The notes under the pieces were generated by a model that was given only the letters and a program-made list of their open reading frames with translations, searched no databases and was not told the DNA's origin. Of a DNA stretch of 64,000 nucleotides, positions 1 through 9,166 are shown piece by piece. This stretch comes from Pseudothauera nasutitermitis (GTDB lineage Bacteria > Pseudomonadota > Gammaproteobacteria > Burkholderiales > Rhodocyclaceae), in contig NZ_SSOC01000005.1 of assembly GCF_004801295.1 (NCBI RefSeq), forward strand, positions 434,001 to 498,000, written 5' to 3'. The first letter of the stretch is position 1, and each line of letters begins with the position of its first letter. The position numbers and the translations under genes are program-made.

Positions 1-1217
1 TACCACTTCTCGCCCATTACCCACTTGCTGCCGTCCCACTGGTGGACGCGCGCCCACGACGAACCCATGTGGTCGTCGCACGAGGTCTTGATCGGGCGCA
101 CCACGCCGGCCAGACCCAGCTCCTGCAGGCGGGCCTCGTCGATGTCCAGGTTCTCGAAGCCCCAGCGCACCTGCTCGGGCGTCATCACCTTGCCCTTGCC
201 GTACTGCTCCTGGGCGCGGCGGATGGCTTCCACCGTGAGCATGGAGATGAGCATGCCGCGGGTGTACAGCACGGAGCCCACCTCGTCGCGCGGACCGGAA
301 CCCTGGCCGGCGTCATGCACCTTCTTGAGGATGTCCTGGATCAGCGGATAGCCGGTACCGTTGGGGTTCAGCGCCAGGGCGTTGTAGCCCTTGGCGTTGG
401 CGCCCACGTCCTTCACGTCCGGTTCGGCGCCGGCCCACCACACGCCGTACAGCTTCTCGCGCGGGAAGCCGGTGGCCACCGCTTCCTTCAGCGCGGTGGA
501 GTTCATCACCCCCCAGCCCCACAGCAGCACGTAGTCGGGGCGGTCGCGGCGCACCTGCAGCCAGGTGGCCTTCTGCTCCACGCCCGGCGCGGTCACCGGC
601 AGCAGGTTGAGCTGGAAGCCGTGCATCTCGGCGCGCTTCTGCAGCAGCGGGATGGGCTCCTTGCCGAACGGCGAGTCGTGATAGACCAGCGCGATCTTCT
701 TGCCCTTGAGCTTGTCCAGCCCGCCTTCCTTCTCGCCCAGGTGCTGGATCAGGATGTCGGCCGCCGTCCAGTAGGTGCCCATCAGCGGGAAGTTCCACTT
801 GAACACGCCGCCGTCCTGCGACGCGGCCAGGCCGTAGCCCAGGGTGATCAGCGGCACCTTGTCGATCGGCGCCTTGTCGGTGAGCGCGAAGGTGATGCCG
901 GTGGATTGCGGATCGAACGACGAGGCGCCGCGGCCCTTCAGGCGCTCATAGCACTCCACGCCCCGGTCGGTGGCATAGCCGGTTTCGCATTCCTCGTAGG
1001 CGATCCTGACGCCGTTCACGCCGCCGTTGGCATTCACGTACTTCATGTAGTCCTGCTTGCCATTGGCCCAAGGGATGCCGTTGGGCGCATAGGCGCCGGT
1101 GCGGTACACCAGCAGCGGCACGTACTGTTCCTGCGCCTGCGCCAGCGTCGGCGTGGCCACACTCAGCGTCCCCAAGGTGGCGAGGGCCGCCGCCATTGCA
1201 AAAGGCTTGAACTTCAT
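1..1217 (-). CDS. livK: Branched-chain amino acid type ABC transporter substrate-binding protein (3' end outside window)
   Basis: Periplasmic ligand-binding protein of a high-affinity ABC importer of the LivK/Peripla_BP_6 type. 405 residues are visible, close to full family length, so only a few C-terminal codons are missing at the left edge. A typical Sec signal peptide opens the protein (MKFKPFAMAAALATL, then Ala-rich up to about residue 28), followed by a bilobal receptor sequence with motifs such as ALVYHDSPFGKE. The ATG is preceded by GGAGGAGA, which fixes the start. It is the last visible gene of an operon running acyl-CoA ligase, livG, livH, livM, livK. The linked CoA ligase suggests the ligand is a carboxylic or aromatic acid to be CoA-activated rather than leucine, but the ligand cannot be read from the sequence. 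Confidence 0.88.
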   Translation of the reverse strand, partial: MKFKPFAMAAALATLGTLSVATPTLAQAQEQYVPLLVYRTGAYAPNGIPWANGKQDYMKYVNANGGVNGVRIAYEECETGYATDRGVECYERLKGRGASSFDPQSTGITFALTDKAPIDKVPLITLGYGLAASQDGGVFKWNFPLMGTYWTAADILIQHLGEKEGGLDKLKGKKIALVYHDSPFGKEPIPLLQKRAEMHGFQLNLLPVTAPGVEQKATWLQVRRDRPDYVLLWGWGVMNSTALKEAVATGFPREKLYGVWWAGAEPDVKDVGANAKGYNALALNPNGTGYPLIQDILKKVHDAGQGSGPRDEVGSVLYTRGMLISMLTVEAIRRAQEQYGKGKVMTPEQVRWGFENLDIDEARLQELGLAGVVRPIKTSCDDHMGSSWARVHQWDGSKWVMGEKW

Positions 1218-1329
1218 TCCAGTCTCCTCCTGTTTTAGTCTTGCTTCCAAGGCACCCGGGTGCCTGTTCCTACGACGCCACGGCGGACAACGCCCCGCTG
1301 CCGCAGCAATACCCCCTGCCCGCCCCGCT

Positions 1330-2394
1330 TCAGTGCGGGAACGGCCACAGGCGCAGCTTCTGTTTGCCCACGCTCCACAGCTTGGCCAGGCCATGCGGCT
1401 CGACGATCAGGAAGAACACGATCAGCGCGCCGAAGATGATGTGCACCAGGTGGGCGATGGTGGCGGTAGACATGGGGATCCCCAGCCAGTGCGGGAGCTG
1501 GTCCAGCACGATGGGCAGCAGCACCATGAAGGCCGCGCCGAGGAAGGCGCCGGAGATCGACCCCAGCCCGCCGATGATGACCATGAACAGCAGCTGGAAG
1601 GAGCGGTCGATGGAGAACGCCGCCGGCTCCCACGCACCCAGATACACGAAGGCCCACAGCACGCCGGCCACGCCGACGATGAAGGAGCTCACCGCGAAGG
1701 CGGTCAGCTTGGCGTACACCGGGCGGATGCCGATCACCGCCGCCGCCACGTCCATGTCGCGGATCGCCATCCACTGGCGGCCGATGGCGCTGCGCACCAG
1801 GTTCTTCGCCAGCAGGGCGAACACGCACACCACCACCAGGCAGAACAGGTACTTGCTCACCGGCGAATCGATGGGGATGCCGAACACGCTGAGGTTGCCC
1901 ACGCTCACCGAACCCGAGGTGGAGTAGTTGGTGAACCAGTTGATGCGCAGGAAGGCCCAGTCGGTGAAGAACTGCGCGGCCAGCGTGGCCACCGCCAGGT
2001 ACAGCCCCTTGATGCGCAGCGACGGGATGCCGAACAGCACGCCGATGATGGTGGCGCACAAGCCGCCCAGCAGCATGGCGGCGATCAGCGGCATGCCGTC
2101 GATGCGCACCATGAAGTTGTAGGCCGCGTACGCCCCCACCGCCATGAAGGCGCCGGTGCCCAGCGAGATCTGCCCGCAGTAGCCCACCAGGATGTTCAGC
2201 CCCAGCGCGGCGAGCGAGAGGATCAGGAAGGGGATCAGGATGGCGCGGAAGAAGTATTCCGAGCCCACCATCGGCATCACCACGAAGGCCACCACCAGCA
2301 GCAGGGCGATGGCCCAGCGGTCCTGCAGGATGGGGAAGATCTGTTGGTCGGCCGCGTAGCTGGTCTTGAACTGGCCGTTTTCTCTGTACAGCAT
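1330..2394 (-). CDS. livM: Branched-chain amino acid type ABC transporter permease LivM
   Basis: Second membrane subunit of the importer, 354 residues. After a roughly 30-residue soluble N-terminus there are about nine hydrophobic segments and the LivM signature region LGLNILVGYCGQISLGTGAF, which contains the conserved Gly-Gln-x-Ser-x-Gly motif. The ATG follows GGGAGAAC at good spacing. It lies 30 bp downstream of livH, and 112 bp separate it from livK, so the genes are probably cotranscribed. It should pair with LivH to form the channel in the inner membrane. Nothing appears broken. Confidence 0.9.
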   Translation of the reverse strand: MLYRENGQFKTSYAADQQIFPILQDRWAIALLLVVAFVVMPMVGSEYFFRAILIPFLILSLAALGLNILVGYCGQISLGTGAFMAVGAYAAYNFMVRIDGMPLIAAMLLGGLCATIIGVLFGIPSLRIKGLYLAVATLAAQFFTDWAFLRINWFTNYSTSGSVSVGNLSVFGIPIDSPVSKYLFCLVVVCVFALLAKNLVRSAIGRQWMAIRDMDVAAAVIGIRPVYAKLTAFAVSSFIVGVAGVLWAFVYLGAWEPAAFSIDRSFQLLFMVIIGGLGSISGAFLGAAFMVLLPIVLDQLPHWLGIPMSTATIAHLVHIIFGALIVFFLIVEPHGLAKLWSVGKQKLRLWPFPH

Positions 2395-2424
2395 GTGGAT
2401 GTTCTCCCGGGAAGCGCGGCGCCG

Positions 2425-3354
2425 TCAGACGCGGTCGATGATCTTTTCGCCGAACAGGCCCTGCGGACGCACCAGCAGGAAGCCCAGCGCGAGCACGTAG
2501 GCGAACCAGATTTCGATGCCGCCGCCGAAGTAGGGGCCGATGTAGATTTCCGACAGCTTCTCGCCCACGCCGATGATCAGCCCGCCGATGATCGCCCCCG
2601 GCACCGAGGTCAGCCCGCCCAGGATCACCACCGGCAGGGCCTTCAGCGCCACCAGCGAGAGGGTGAACTGCACGCCCAGCTTGGAGCCCCAGATGATGCC
2701 GGCGATCAGCGCGGCGAAGCCCGCCACCGACCACACGATCACCCAGATCTTGTTGAGCGGGATGCCGATGGACTGGGCGGCCTGGTGGTCGTCCGCCACC
2801 GCGCGCAGCGCGCGCCCGGTCTTGGTCTTCTGGAAGAACAGCGCCAGCACGATCACCAGCAGCGCGGCGACGACCGCCGCCACCAGGTCTTCCTTGCTGA
2901 CCATCACGCCGCCCTCGAACACGCTTTCCATGATGAAGGCCGGGTCCTTCGGCATGCCCACGTTGATGCTGTAGATGTCGCTGCCGAACAGGGTCTGGCC
3001 GAAGCCGTCGAGGAAGTAGGCGATGCCCAGGGTGGCCATCAGCAGGGTGATGCCTTCCTGATTGACCAGCTTGGACAGGCAGAAGCGCTCGATCGCCCAG
3101 GCCAGCACCACCATCATCGCCATGGCGGCGATGAAGGCCAGCAGGTTGGCGAGCAGCAGGCTCTCGAAACCGAACCACTTGGGGAACCACTCCGCGAAGC
3201 GCGCCATCGCCAGCGCGGCGAACAGCACCATCGCGCCCTGGGCGAAGTTGAACACGCCCGACGCCTTGTAGATCAGCACGAAGCCCAGCGCGATCAGCGA
3301 ATACAACATGCCGGCCATCAAACCGCCGAACAAGGTTTCAAGAAAGAATCCCAT
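2425..3354 (-). CDS. livH: Branched-chain amino acid type ABC transporter permease LivH
   Basis: First membrane subunit, 309 residues, the usual LivH length. It begins MGFFLETLFGGLMAGMLYSL and carries the conserved GVFNFAQGAM motif near residue 35 and VPGAIIGGLIIGVGEKL near the C-terminus, with about eight transmembrane helices. It starts just after livG in transcription order (15 bp gap), consistent with one polycistronic message. It is expected to form a heterodimeric pore with LivM and to be driven by LivG and the LivF that should lie beyond the left edge. Confidence 0.9.
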   Translation of the reverse strand: MGFFLETLFGGLMAGMLYSLIALGFVLIYKASGVFNFAQGAMVLFAALAMARFAEWFPKWFGFESLLLANLLAFIAAMAMMVVLAWAIERFCLSKLVNQEGITLLMATLGIAYFLDGFGQTLFGSDIYSINVGMPKDPAFIMESVFEGGVMVSKEDLVAAVVAALLVIVLALFFQKTKTGRALRAVADDHQAAQSIGIPLNKIWVIVWSVAGFAALIAGIIWGSKLGVQFTLSLVALKALPVVILGGLTSVPGAIIGGLIIGVGEKLSEIYIGPYFGGGIEIWFAYVLALGFLLVRPQGLFGEKIIDRV

Positions 3355-3368
3355 GACTGTGTCCCCGC

Positions 3369-4151
3369 TCAGTGCGACGTGCCGAGGTAGGCACTGATGA
3401 CGTCTTCGTTGTTGCGCACCTCTTCGGGCACGCCGTCGCCGATCTTCTTGCCGTAGTCGAGCACCACGACGCGGTCGGAGATGTCCATGACCACGCCCAT
3501 GTCGTGCTCGATGAGCACGATGGTGGTGCCGAACTGGTCATTCACGTCGAGGATGAAGCGGCACATGTCCTGCTTCTCCTCCACGTTCATGCCGGCCATC
3601 GGCTCGTCGAGCAGCAGCATGGTCGGCTCCGCGGCCAGCGCGCGGCCCAGTTCCACGCGCTTTTGCAGGCCGTAGGGCAGCTGCCCCACCGGCGTCTTGC
3701 GCACGCTCTGGATTTCCAGGAAGTCGATGATCTCTTCCACCTTCTCGCGGTGGGCGATCTCCTCGCGCTGCGCCGCGCCCCAGTACAGCGCCATCTGCAG
3801 GATGTTGCTGTTCATCATCAGGTTGCGGCCGGTCATGATGTTGTCCAGCACGCTCATGCCCTTGAACAACGCGATGTTCTGGAAGGTGCGGGCGATGCCC
3901 TGGGTGGCCGCCATGTGCGGCTCCATCTTCTGGCGCTGCTGGCCGCGGAACAGGATCTGCCCTTCCTGCGGGTGGTACACCCCGTTGATGACGTTGAGCA
4001 TCGAGCTCTTGCCGGCACCGTTGGGGCCGATGATGGCGCGGATCTCGTGCTCGCGGACGTTGAAGCTGATGTCGGTCAGCGCCTTCACGCCGCCGAAGCG
4101 CAGCGAAATGTTCTGCAGGTCGAGGATGACCTCTCCGAACTTGCGTTCCAT
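3369..4151 (-). CDS. livG: ABC transporter ATP-binding protein LivG
   Basis: Cytoplasmic ATPase of the importer, 260 residues. It shows Walker A GPNGAGKSS (about residue 40), a Q-loop in ARTFQNIALF, a Walker B MLLLDEPMAG and the H-loop LIEHDMGVV. The LivG-specific pattern GIARTFQNI is present. The usual LSGGQ signature is replaced by PYGLQKR, as is common in LivG proteins (LPYGxQ). The start ATG lies 14 bp after the stop of the CoA ligase gene. The second ATPase LivF is not between these genes, so it is expected downstream of livK, outside the window. Confidence 0.9.
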   Translation of the reverse strand: MERKFGEVILDLQNISLRFGGVKALTDISFNVREHEIRAIIGPNGAGKSSMLNVINGVYHPQEGQILFRGQQRQKMEPHMAATQGIARTFQNIALFKGMSVLDNIMTGRNLMMNSNILQMALYWGAAQREEIAHREKVEEIIDFLEIQSVRKTPVGQLPYGLQKRVELGRALAAEPTMLLLDEPMAGMNVEEKQDMCRFILDVNDQFGTTIVLIEHDMGVVMDISDRVVVLDYGKKIGDGVPEEVRNNEDVISAYLGTSH

Positions 4152-4165
4152 GTTTCCTTTCCCCC

Positions 4166-6130
4166 TCAAGCGGCCTGGCGCTCGCCGCGCGGGGCGAAGG
4201 TCTTCACCTCCTCGATGCGCAGCGTGGCGGCGATCTTGCCTTCGCGGCCGTCTTCGTATTTCACCGGCGTCTCGATGTACTGCTCCTTGCGCCCTTCGTA
4301 GAGCGCGTCGATCAGCACCGCGTAGCGCTCGGAGATGAAGTTGCGGCGCACCTTGCGGGTGCGGGTGAGTTCGCCGTCGTCGGCGTCCAGCTCCTTGTGC
4401 AGGACCAGGAAGCGGCGGATCTGGCTGGCGCTCATCATCGGGTCGGCGGCCAGCTCGGCATTGACCTTCTCCACGCAGTCGCGGATCAGTTCGTACACCG
4501 CCGGCAACTGCGCCAGGTCGGTGTAGCCGGAATACGGCATGCCGCGCCGCTCGGCCCAGTTGCCCACCGCTTCCAGGTCGATGTTGATGAACGCGGTGAC
4601 CATGTCGCGGGCGTTGCCGAAGGCCACCGCCTCCTTGATGTGCTGGAAGAACTTGAGCTTGTTCTCGATGTAGTTGGGCGCGAACATCGAGCCGTCGGTG
4701 AGTTTGCCCACGTCCTTGGCACGGTCGATGATCTTCAGGTGGCCGTCCTCGTCGAAGAAGCCGGCATCGCCGGTCATGAAGTAGCCGTCCGCGTTGATCG
4801 ACTCGGCAGTGGCGTCCGGGCGCTTGTAGTAGGCCTTCAGCAGCATCGGCCCCTTCACCAGGATCTCGCCGTTGTCGGCCAGCTTGACCTCCACGTAGGG
4901 CGCCGGCTTGCCCACCGAATCGAGCTTGATCTGCCCGTCCGGCTGCAGACACACGTAGGCGCAGGTTTCGGTCTGCCCGTAGAGCTGCTTCAGGTTGATG
5001 CCGATGGAGCGGTAGAAGCGGAACAGGTCCGGGCCGATCGCCGCGCCCGCCGTGTAGGCCACGCGGATGCGGCTCATGCCCAGCACGTTCTTCAGCGGGC
5101 CGTAGATCAGCAGGTTGCCCAGCGCGTACTGCACGCGGTCGCCGAAGGACACCGGCTTGCCGTCCAGCAGGTCCGCGCCGCAGCGCCGCGCCACCTCCAT
5201 GAAATGATGGAAGAGCTTGCGCTTGAACGCGCCGGCGTCCTCCATGCGGATCATCACCTGGGTCAGCAGGCCCTCGAAGACGCGCGGCGGGGCGAAGTAG
5301 TAGGTCGGGCCGATCTCGCGCAGGTCGGTCATCACCGTCTCGCCGGACTCCGGGCAGTTGATGGTGAAGCCGGCCACGATGGCCTGCGCGAAGGAGAACA
5401 GGTGGTCGCCCACCCAGGCCATCGGCAGGTAGGAGAGGATGTCTTCCTTCTCGGTGAGATGGTCGAACTCCACCGCCCCGCGCGCCGCCGAGATGAACGC
5501 CCCGTGGGTCTGGCACACGCCCTTGGGCTTGCCGGTGGTGCCCGAGGTGTACAGCATCACCGAGACGTCGTCGGAGGCGCCCTTGCCGATCTCGGCATCC
5601 AGGAAGCCGCGCTGGCTCTCGTCGTGCGCGCGCCCCATGTCCTGCAGCGCGTCCAGGGCCATCAGCATGCTTTCCGTGTACTGGCGCAGCCCGCGCGGAT
5701 CGTCGTAGATGACGTGTTCCAGGAAGGGCACCTCGGGGTGGATCTCGAGCATCTTGTCCACCTGCTCCTGGTCCTCCACCACGGCGAAGCGGATCTCGGC
5801 ATCCTGCAGCACATAGGCCATTTCCTGCGCCACCGCGTCCTGGTAGAGCATCACCGGAATGCCGCCCAGGCACTGGCAGGCGGCCACCGAGCAGTACAGG
5901 CGCGGCCGGTTGTCGCCGATGATCGCCAGACGGTCGCCGCGCCGGAAGCCGAGCTGCGCCAGCCCGCAGGCGATGGCGCGCACGCTCTCGGCCACCTCGG
6001 CCCAGGTGTAGGTCTGCCAGATGCCGTATTCCTTCTCGCGCATCGCCGGACGCCCGGGGCGCACCCGGGCGTGGTGCATCAGCAGACGCGGGAAGGTGTC
6101 GAGCGCGGATTGCCCGCTGGTATCGGACAT
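4166..6130 (-). CDS. AMP-dependent acyl-CoA synthetase (long-chain or aromatic acid-CoA ligase family)
   Basis: Predicted adenylate-forming ligase that activates a carboxylic acid to its CoA thioester using ATP, 654 residues. The P-loop motif YTSGTTGKPKG is near residue 195, YGQTETCAY (A5-type motif) is in the middle, and YFMTGDAGFFDEDGHLKIIDRAKD holds the ribose-binding Asp and hinge Arg/Lys region. Length and the FACS-like C-terminus resemble long-chain fatty acid CoA ligases. The chosen ATG has AAAGGAGGAA at ideal spacing; an upstream in-frame start would lack one. As first gene of the liv operon it probably processes the acid imported by the transporter. Substrate is not determinable here. 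Confidence 0.85.
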   Translation of the reverse strand: MSDTSGQSALDTFPRLLMHHARVRPGRPAMREKEYGIWQTYTWAEVAESVRAIACGLAQLGFRRGDRLAIIGDNRPRLYCSVAACQCLGGIPVMLYQDAVAQEMAYVLQDAEIRFAVVEDQEQVDKMLEIHPEVPFLEHVIYDDPRGLRQYTESMLMALDALQDMGRAHDESQRGFLDAEIGKGASDDVSVMLYTSGTTGKPKGVCQTHGAFISAARGAVEFDHLTEKEDILSYLPMAWVGDHLFSFAQAIVAGFTINCPESGETVMTDLREIGPTYYFAPPRVFEGLLTQVMIRMEDAGAFKRKLFHHFMEVARRCGADLLDGKPVSFGDRVQYALGNLLIYGPLKNVLGMSRIRVAYTAGAAIGPDLFRFYRSIGINLKQLYGQTETCAYVCLQPDGQIKLDSVGKPAPYVEVKLADNGEILVKGPMLLKAYYKRPDATAESINADGYFMTGDAGFFDEDGHLKIIDRAKDVGKLTDGSMFAPNYIENKLKFFQHIKEAVAFGNARDMVTAFINIDLEAVGNWAERRGMPYSGYTDLAQLPAVYELIRDCVEKVNAELAADPMMSASQIRRFLVLHKELDADDGELTRTRKVRRNFISERYAVLIDALYEGRKEQYIETPVKYEDGREGKIAATLRIEEVKTFAPRGERQAA

Positions 6131-6261
6131 GCCGGATTCCTCCTTTGGTTTTCGTACCGCTTGTCTCCGCACCCGGACCGAATCGTTTTTATGGGCTCCG
6201 GGCGTGGCCGCGCCCGCAGGCGACGGCTTCTTTTTTCACGGCCGCAGTCTGGCAAGCCATG

Positions 6262-6282
6262 TTTGCGCAACTGTTTGCGCAA
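6262..6282. promoter_or_regulatory. Tandem TTGCGCAA palindromes upstream of the CoA ligase / liv operon
   Basis: Two identical copies of TTTGCGCAA (6262-6270 and 6274-6282) each contain the perfect palindrome TTGCGCAA with a 12-bp period. They lie about 130-150 bp upstream of the ligase start, in the only long intergenic gap on this side (6131-6324). This arrangement suits a dimeric regulator bound on one face of the helix, so I call it a candidate operator. No regulator gene is adjacent and no binding data exist. Confidence 0.35.
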
Positions 6283-6324
6283 TGTATCGAATTGTGAAGA
6301 TTGCGCTTCGGCGCACGCGGGCGC

Positions 6325-6903
6325 TCAACGCCCGGGGTGCGCGGCGCGTCCGCCGGCCAACAGGCGCAGCAGCGCGGCGCCCGCCTCGTCCAGCCGGCCG
6401 TCGTTGCGGATCACCCGCAGGCGCGAGTGGACGGGGCGCGGCACAGCGGCCGCGCGCGCCAGGCGAGCCTGGATTTCCGCAGCACTCTCGCGCCCGCGCG
6501 CCAGCAGGCGCTCGGCCAGGCGTTGCGGGGAAACCTCGATGAGCACCGGATGCAGCCGGCCGGGAAAGCGCGCCTCGGCATCGGCCAGCCCGGCGCGCGA
6601 GCCGTTCACCACCACCGTGGCGTCGGCCGCCAGCCAGTCGAGGATGTCCACGCCGATGCCATAGCGCAGCCCGTTGGCCGTCCAGTGCAGGGCGAAGCCG
6701 CCGGCCGCGCGCAAGCGCTCGAACTCGGCGGGCGTCAGCGCCACGTGGCGTTCGCCGCCGGCCCCGGCCGGGCGGGTGACGTAGCGCCGCGCGAAGCGCA
6801 CCGGCGCGTCGCCGATGCGCGCGCGGACGTGGTCGATCAGGCTGTCCTTGCCGGCGCCGGAGGGGCCGATCAGGTAGATCAGCCGGCCGGCCGCGCCGCT
6901 CAC
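6325..6903 (-). CDS. phnN: Ribose 1,5-bisphosphate phosphokinase PhnN
   Basis: Guanylate-kinase-like enzyme, 192 residues, that phosphorylates ribose 1,5-bisphosphate to PRPP, the last step of the C-P lyase pathway. The N-terminal P-loop is GPSGAGKDS (about residue 11), followed by the RRYVTRP segment typical of PhnN. I chose the GTG at 6903, which overlaps the stop of the preceding phnE by four bases (GTGA), giving the usual PhnN N-terminus directly before the P-loop. It is the last gene of the phn operon; 194 bp separate it from the next gene. Confidence 0.9.
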   Translation of the reverse strand: MSGAAGRLIYLIGPSGAGKDSLIDHVRARIGDAPVRFARRYVTRPAGAGGERHVALTPAEFERLRAAGGFALHWTANGLRYGIGVDILDWLAADATVVVNGSRAGLADAEARFPGRLHPVLIEVSPQRLAERLLARGRESAAEIQARLARAAAVPRPVHSRLRVIRNDGRLDEAGAALLRLLAGGRAAHPGR

Positions 6904-8243
6904 GCGTCCGCGCCCCGGATCAGCTTGCGGCGCAGCCAGCCGGAGAAGCTGTCCATGACCATCACCAGGATCACCACCAGGACGATGTAGTAGGCCACCT
7001 TCTCCCAGTCCTTCTGCGAGTTGATCGCCTGGGTGAGGAACATGCCGATGCCGCCGCCGACGATGGCGCCGATGATGGTGGCCGAACGCGTATTGGATTC
7101 GAAGTAGTACAGCACCTGGCTCATCAGCACCGGCATGATCTGCGGGATCACGCCGAAGCGGCAGCGCTGCAGGGCGTTGGCGCCGGTGGAGCGCACGCCT
7201 TCCTGCTGCTTCTCGTCGAGGTTTTCCAGCGCCTCGGAGAACAGCTTGCCGAAGGTGCCGATCTCGGTGAGCAGGATGGCCAGCGCGCCGGTCATCGGCC
7301 CCGGGCCGAAGGCGCGCGACAGCACGATGGTCCAGATCAGCCCGTCCACGCCGCGCAGGAAGTCGAACACGCGGCGCAGGCCGAAGCGCGCCAGGCGCGC
7401 GGGCGAGAAGCCGCGCGCCGCCAGGAAGGCCAGCGGCAGCACGATCAGCGCCGCGCCGAAGGTGCCGATGAAGGCCATCAGCACGGTCTCGAACAGCGCC
7501 CAGGCCACTTCGCCGTGCTGCCACACGCGGTTGTACCAGAAGCCCTCGAAGATGCCGCGCAGATTGGATTTTTCCGGCTCGATGCGCTCGTCCGACAGCG
7601 CCAGGCGGAGCAGTTCCGGCAGGGACTTGCCGTAGTACGGGCTGTCCAGCGTGAACCAGAACAGCTCCCAGCCGAGGAAATAGCGGAACAGTTCGATGCG
7701 CGTGCGCGTCACGGTGAGCCGCGCGCCGTCCAGGTACACCACCAGCAGCGTATCGGACTGGCTGATCCGCGGCCCGTCCCCGCCTTCCGGGAGCTGCACG
7801 CGGATGCCGCGCAGCGTCGACTCGGCGCGGATCTCGCCGAAACCGGGCACGGTGACCGCCACGCTGCCATCGGCGATCTCGGCGATCTGCCCGTTGCCCA
7901 GATCGACGCGCGCATCGCGCCCATCGATGTCCACCCAGTCGGGCAGCATGCCGGGCGGATAGGCGCCCTTGGCATCGCCCTCGACGGCCACCACGATACG
8001 TCCGGAACGCGTGTCCTGGGTCACGTGGGTCTTGTAGGAGTAGCTGTCGGCCAGCAGGATGCGCGCGTTGTCCGGGTTCATGCGCGCGGCCAGGCCCGGC
8101 ACGTCGAAGGCGAAGAACACGTAGGCCAGATAGGCCAGGATCAGCGCGGGAATGCCGATGCCCAGCAGGCGCCTGCGCGCGAACAGGCGGTCGGCCGCGG
8201 CGCAACGCGCGGCGAGGGGGTCCAGGGTGGCGGTGGCGCTCAC
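6900..8243 (-). CDS. phnE: Phosphonate ABC transporter permease PhnE, long form with N-terminal insert
   Basis: Inner-membrane permease for phosphonates. The C-terminal half is a normal PhnE/BPD permease with the EAA-like loop ENLDEKQQEGVRSTGA. At about 447 residues, however, it is much longer than a usual PhnE (about 260-290). A first membrane segment (about residues 27-48) is followed by some 165 polar residues rich in Asp, Gly and beta-type sequence before the second membrane segment, implying a soluble, probably periplasmic, insert. The GTG at 8243 lies four bases after the phnE1 stop; a TTG at 8267 is an alternative. It overlaps phnN downstream. Confidence 0.85.
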   Translation of the reverse strand: MSATATLDPLAARCAAADRLFARRRLLGIGIPALILAYLAYVFFAFDVPGLAARMNPDNARILLADSYSYKTHVTQDTRSGRIVVAVEGDAKGAYPPGMLPDWVDIDGRDARVDLGNGQIAEIADGSVAVTVPGFGEIRAESTLRGIRVQLPEGGDGPRISQSDTLLVVYLDGARLTVTRTRIELFRYFLGWELFWFTLDSPYYGKSLPELLRLALSDERIEPEKSNLRGIFEGFWYNRVWQHGEVAWALFETVLMAFIGTFGAALIVLPLAFLAARGFSPARLARFGLRRVFDFLRGVDGLIWTIVLSRAFGPGPMTGALAILLTEIGTFGKLFSEALENLDEKQQEGVRSTGANALQRCRFGVIPQIMPVLMSQVLYYFESNTRSATIIGAIVGGGIGMFLTQAINSQKDWEKVAYYIVLVVILVMVMDSFSGWLRRKLIRGADA

Positions 8244-8247
8244 GGCT

Positions 8248-9111
8248 TCAGTGCTCCACGTGGGCAATCTTGTTGCGGTAGCGCGCGGACAACTGGTCCA
8301 CGGCGACGATGGCGACGAACAGCAGGATGAAGATGGCCGCCGCCTGGTCGAAGCGCCCCTGCCCCCAGGTCATGGTGTTGCGCAGGTCGTAGCCGATGCC
8401 GCCGGCGCCGACGAAACCGAGGATGGCCGAGGCGCGGATGTTGATCTCGAAGCGCAGCAGGGCGTAGCTGAGCAGGTTGGGGGCGATCTGCGGCAGCACC
8501 CCCAGCCACATGCGCTGCAGCCAGCCGGCGCCCACCGAGGCCAGCCCTTCCACGGGCTTCAGGTCGGCGTTCTCGGCCACCTCGGAGAACAGCTTGCCGA
8601 GTGCCCCGGCGCTGTGCAGCGCGATGGCGATCATCGCCGGCACCGGCCCGCCGCCGAGCAGGAAGATCAGCACCAGGGCGACGACGATCTCCGGCAGCGC
8701 GCGCAGCACGTCCATCAGCCGGCGCCACAGCGGCACCAAGCGCGGCCAGCGCGCCAGCCCACGGGTGGACAGCAGCGCCAGCACGATGCCGCAGAGCCCG
8801 CCGGTCAGCGTGGATACCGCGGCGATGTTGAGCGTCTCCACCAGCGAGGGAAAGTAGTTCAGCAGATTACCCGGCATGCGGTCCAGACGTTCCCAGGTCT
8901 CGGCGAGCAGCCCGGCGGGAAAATCCAGCACGCGCGGCAGCCCGGCCAGGAAGCCCCCCGCGTTGCGCGATTCGGCGACGTTGAAGGCCGAAACCAGCAG
9001 CAGCACGAAGCACGACAGCAGGATGCCGCTGTACAGCCGGCGCCGGTGGGTCAGGGCAAGATAGTCGGCGGCCGGGTTCGGAGGCGGCAGCGAGGCGGGC
9101 GGATGGGCCAT
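8248..9111 (-). CDS. phnE: Phosphonate ABC transporter permease PhnE
   Basis: Standard-length permease of 287 residues with about six transmembrane helices. It has the cytoplasmic coupling motif ENADLKPVEGLASVGAG and the conserved GAGGIGYDL segment near the C-terminus. It should form a heterodimeric pore with the long PhnE encoded immediately downstream (gap of four bases). It is separated from phnD by 186 bp that hold a repeat element, but all genes keep the same orientation and presumably the same transcript. Confidence 0.9.
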   Translation of the reverse strand: MAHPPASLPPPNPAADYLALTHRRRLYSGILLSCFVLLLVSAFNVAESRNAGGFLAGLPRVLDFPAGLLAETWERLDRMPGNLLNYFPSLVETLNIAAVSTLTGGLCGIVLALLSTRGLARWPRLVPLWRRLMDVLRALPEIVVALVLIFLLGGGPVPAMIAIALHSAGALGKLFSEVAENADLKPVEGLASVGAGWLQRMWLGVLPQIAPNLLSYALLRFEINIRASAILGFVGAGGIGYDLRNTMTWGQGRFDQAAAIFILLFVAIVAVDQLSARYRNKIAHVEH

Positions 9112-9166
9112 GGGGGCTGGGCGGAGCGCCTTAGTGGTCAGGGCAGTCGTGTGAAGGGGCGGCCAC

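Noticed and set aside
42-3390. Long plus-strand open frames opposite livK, livM and livH
   Set aside because: They are His/Gln/Arg-rich antisense frames created by GC-rich codon bias; the minus-strand products have clear family motifs.
4397-6664. 755-codon plus-strand frame opposite the acyl-CoA ligase
   Set aside because: No domain or plausible composition; the ligase with its AMP-binding motifs is on the other strand.
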